From an uncultured Acidobacteriota bacterium (GTDB taxonomy: Bacteria > Acidobacteriota > Terriglobia > Terriglobales > Acidobacteriaceae), in NCBI GenBank assembly GCA_903832295.1, contig CAILAZ010000235.1, positions 1 through 44,271 of the forward strand: DNA of 44,271 bases, read 5' to 3'. Position numbers and translations under genes: made by a program. This document shows positions 41,824 through 44,271 of the stretch, one piece after another. The number at the start of each line of letters is the position of its first letter. Positions within the stretch are counted from its first letter, which is position 1. Below the pieces are notes generated by a model. It saw nothing but the letters and a program-made list of their open reading frames with translations, was not told where the DNA came from and searched no databases.

Positions 41824-43179
41824 CTATCCGAGGGGAAAGTTGCTGGTGACCAACCCGATGGCTTCCTCGCGGTTGGTAATTGCGCCTTCCAATTGCGCAT
41901 CTTCCACTGCTGCCAGAATTTCTCCGAGGAGGGGACCCGGCATGTAACCAACTGCGATCAGGTCATGCCCGTTGATGAGTGGCGCAGGGTGCACGGCTCC
42001 GGCGGGAATCGCCTTCAGGCGCTGCCGGGTGTAATCGTATAGATCCAGATTGGCATGGCTTGCCAGGCAGTCGAGTCGATGCAGCGCGAGATGTTCTTCA
42101 AAGTCTTGGAGACGCACAAAGCGCTTGAAGGTCGAGTCTTTCATCTGCCGCACATCGCCAAAGCGCATATGGTTATCAACCAGCGCCAGAATCTGCTCGC
42201 GATCACGATTGCTGAAGCGCAGGCGTTCGAGCAGATCGGCGGCAATGCGCACCCCAATCTCCACGTGTCCGTCAAAACGGATGCGGTCAGGCGCGCGGCG
42301 GAAGGTCGCCGGCTTGCCGACATCGTGCAGCAATGCCCCCCAGGCGAGAGTCAGCGGACATCCTGCGGGCAGCCCCTTGAGCAGAAGCAGGGTGTGGATG
42401 AATACGTCACCTTCGGGGTGAAACTGCGGAGGTTGCTCGACGCCCTTCATGCGCTCCACCTCCGGCAGAACAAATCGCAGCAGGTCGTTTTCGTCCAGCA
42501 ACTGGAACGCCCTCGCGGCTTGCCCCTCCGTCAGCATCTTTGTCAGTTCGTCGCGGATACGCTCATGGGAAACCTGGTTGATCTGCCCCGCCAGGCGGCG
42601 GATTGCCTCTGAGGTTTTCGATTCAATCTCATACCCGAAGCGTGCGGCGAAGCGCACCGCGCGCAGCATCCTCAGCTTGTCTTCCGCAAAACGCGCTTCC
42701 GGCGCGCCGATCGTGCGAATCACTCCTCGCTCAAGATCGCGGCGTCCTTCTACAAAATCGAATAACTCGCCGTGGGGAGTGTTCGGTTGCGGGGAGAGCG
42801 GATCCAGAAGCAGGCCGTTGATCGTGAAGTCGCGCCGCTCCACATCGTGCTGCGTAGAGGTCGTATAACGCACCGATTCTGGATGGCGTCCGTCCAGATA
42901 TGCGCCATCGGAGCGGAATGTGGCGACTTCAATCTGGCCTCCCCCCTCCGCCTCCCCCAGCACACCCACGGGGACCAGCACCACTCCAAACTGCGCACCC
43001 ACGGCATAGGTCCGGGGAAAGACGCGCATGACCTCTCCCGGCGTGGCAGAGGTGGCCACATCATAGTCGGCTGGTTCACGGCCAAGCAGCAGGTCTCGCA
43101 CGCACCCGCCGGCCCAAAGAGCCTGGTAGCCGTTTTCACGGAGAACACGAACCGCCTGCAATGCCGCTTGTTGGTGCAT
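41824..43179 (-). CDS. cca: CCA tRNA nucleotidyltransferase with HD domain
   Basis: A 451-residue class II nucleotidyltransferase. The head motif is LWAGGCVRDLLLG, with the catalytic DxD in ADYDVAT. The neck (RFAARFGYEIESKTSEAIRR) is followed by an HD domain (WGALLHDVGKPATF) and a C-terminal part. It adds or repairs 3-prime CCA. The tRNA-Cys gene in this window encodes its own CCA, so there the enzyme would act in repair. It heads the DUF721-gatC-gatA run and is divergent from tsaD, 36 bases apart. Confidence 0.95.
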   Translation of the reverse strand: MHQQAALQAVRVLRENGYQALWAGGCVRDLLLGREPADYDVATSATPGEVMRVFPRTYAVGAQFGVVLVPVGVLGEAEGGGQIEVATFRSDGAYLDGRHPESVRYTTSTQHDVERRDFTINGLLLDPLSPQPNTPHGELFDFVEGRRDLERGVIRTIGAPEARFAEDKLRMLRAVRFAARFGYEIESKTSEAIRRLAGQINQVSHERIRDELTKMLTEGQAARAFQLLDENDLLRFVLPEVERMKGVEQPPQFHPEGDVFIHTLLLLKGLPAGCPLTLAWGALLHDVGKPATFRRAPDRIRFDGHVEIGVRIAADLLERLRFSNRDREQILALVDNHMRFGDVRQMKDSTFKRFVRLQDFEEHLALHRLDCLASHANLDLYDYTRQRLKAIPAGAVHPAPLINGHDLIAVGYMPGPLLGEILAAVEDAQLEGAITNREEAIGLVTSNFPLG

Positions 43180-43215
43180 GACGACATTGTAGATCGGAGG
43201 CGGTATTCTCTATAG

Positions 43216-44271
43216 GTGGACAAGCGTGCTTTGATTCTGGGGATCGAGAGCTCCTGTGACGAGACGGCTGCCGCCGTGGTTCGCGGCGGCGAGGAACTGG
43301 TGTCGAGTGTGGTGGCTTCGCAGATCGCCACCCACTCACCGTACGGCGGAGTTGTGCCGGAGTTGGCCAGCCGTGAGCATTTACGCAACCTGGTCCCCGT
43401 CACGCGCGCTGCGCTGGCAAAGGCCGGGCTTACCTACGCAGAGCTGGATGCCATCGCCGTAACCAACGGCCCCGGACTCGCGGGCGCGCTTCTGACCGGG
43501 GTGAGCTTCGCCAAGTCACTGGCCTGGGCGCTGCAGAAGCCCCTCATCGCCGTGAATCACATTGAAGGACACATTCACGCAGTACTGCTGGAGCAGCGCC
43601 AGAAAGACGCCGGAGAGCTGGAGTTCCCGGTCCTCGCGCTGGTGGTGAGCGGCGGACATACCCACCTGTTTCTGGCAGAGCAACTTGGCGATGGCTGGCA
43701 CTACGAGAACATCGGGCACACCCGCGACGATGCGGCTGGCGAGGCATTCGACAAGACTGCCAAGTTGCTCGGGCTTGGCTATCCCGGCGGACCGATCATT
43801 GACCGCGTCTCAAAGTTTGGGAATCCAAAGGCGGTTAAGTTCACCTTCGCGCAGTTCAAGCACCTGGCACGTCGCGAGTCGAAGCGGGCGGGGCGAATGG
43901 AGCCGGATCACAAGCGCTTCGATTTCAGCTACAGCGGAATCAAAACAGCAGTACTGCGCTACGTGGAAACCCATGAGATGTTCGGAGACATTGAAGCCCG
44001 CCGCCACGCACTCCTTCAACTGGAGGCTCCGACCGATGACGATTTCAGGCGCTTCTGCGACCAGCAGACCCTGGACCTGGTGGCCAGCTTTCAGGCAGCC
44101 ATGGTCGGCGATCTCACCCACAGGACACTTGCGGCTTGCGAAGAATACGGGGTGCAGACTTTGCTGGTAACAGGCGGAGTGGCCGCCAACAGCGCGCTGC
44201 GTGCAAGTTTTCAGGGTCTCGCTGCCCGCGCGCTCCGCGTTCACTTCCCTTCCCGCCTCATGTCCACCGAC
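43216..44271 (+). CDS. tsaD: tRNA threonylcarbamoyladenosine transferase TsaD, truncated by window end
   Basis: It transfers threonylcarbamoyl to A37 of ANN-decoding tRNAs. The frame runs from a GTG to the last base with no stop, giving 352 residues so far. The start ILGIESSCDETAAAVV and NGPGLAGALLTG are typical. Metal ligands His115 and His119 are in AVNHIEGHIHA. Later come VVSGGHTHLFL, FDKTAKLLGLGYPGGP and LVTGGVAANSALR. The missing end should be short. A GGAGG 15 bases before the GTG is rather far, so the start is not certain. Confidence 0.95.
   Translation, partial: MDKRALILGIESSCDETAAAVVRGGEELVSSVVASQIATHSPYGGVVPELASREHLRNLVPVTRAALAKAGLTYAELDAIAVTNGPGLAGALLTGVSFAKSLAWALQKPLIAVNHIEGHIHAVLLEQRQKDAGELEFPVLALVVSGGHTHLFLAEQLGDGWHYENIGHTRDDAAGEAFDKTAKLLGLGYPGGPIIDRVSKFGNPKAVKFTFAQFKHLARRESKRAGRMEPDHKRFDFSYSGIKTAVLRYVETHEMFGDIEARRHALLQLEAPTDDDFRRFCDQQTLDLVASFQAAMVGDLTHRTLAACEEYGVQTLLVTGGVAANSALRASFQGLAARALRVHFPSRLMSTD

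Overview
The window looks like a chromosomal segment of an acidobacterium, probably class Terriglobia. The signs are: roughly 60% G+C; a TonB receptor with an N-terminal carboxypeptidase-regulatory-like domain; a secreted protein of a type I know from acidobacterial genomes; XRE regulators of acidobacterial style; and frequent TTG/GTG starts with 4-base stop/start overlaps. The genus cannot be read from the sequence. There is no prophage, IS element or CRISPR array. Most of the window is housekeeping metabolism packed into short operons.

Layout. (1) 57-3502, minus: haem operon hemE-hemH-hemY, with an exact TGTGA-N6-TCACA palindrome just upstream. (2) 3580-6319, minus: a MXAN_5187_C-like gene, purH, a perfect 15-bp-arm inverted repeat and a DUF2442 gene. 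(3) 6525-10137: orphan signalling genes (NarL-type regulator, XRE regulator, CheW, single-domain receiver), an acidobacterial secreted protein and a small acidic protein with its own terminator. (4) 10205-12890, plus: Co/Ni ECF transporter cbiM-cbiQ-cbiO with a histidine-rich CbiO tail, then an IclR regulator and a TonB receptor on minus. (5) 16988-24959: a phosphorus block made of ppk-sixA (plus), converging with ppx, CHAD and an OlsF-like bifunctional acyltransferase (minus), and divergent from the latter a PlcP/LpxH-like metallophosphoesterase. (6) 24963-27060, minus: GH1 glycosidase and a double-BON secreted protein. (7) 27119-34793, minus: one operon trpD-C-F-B-A-aroF-trpE-G. (8) 35004-37224, minus: LysR regulator with a translationally coupled lipoprotein cytochrome c, then tRNA-Cys next to cysE. 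(9) 37415-39667, plus: a secreted crystallin-fold protein with an RD-repeat tail and a DHA2 efflux pump. (10) 39674-44271: cca, a DUF721 gene, gatC and gatA (minus) and, divergent, tsaD, which runs off the window end.

The most interesting part is the phosphorus block. Polyphosphate synthesis (PPK), a polyphosphate hydrolase-type enzyme (Ppx), a polyphosphate-binding CHAD protein, an ornithine-lipid-synthase-like fusion and a PlcP-like phosphoesterase lie together. The intergenic region between the last two holds two Pho-box-like 7-4-7 direct repeats. Each points towards one of the divergent genes and lies 44 or 48 bases before its start. My inference is a phosphate-starvation module that couples polyphosphate turnover to replacement of phospholipids by phosphorus-free lipids. 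This rests on sequence reading only.
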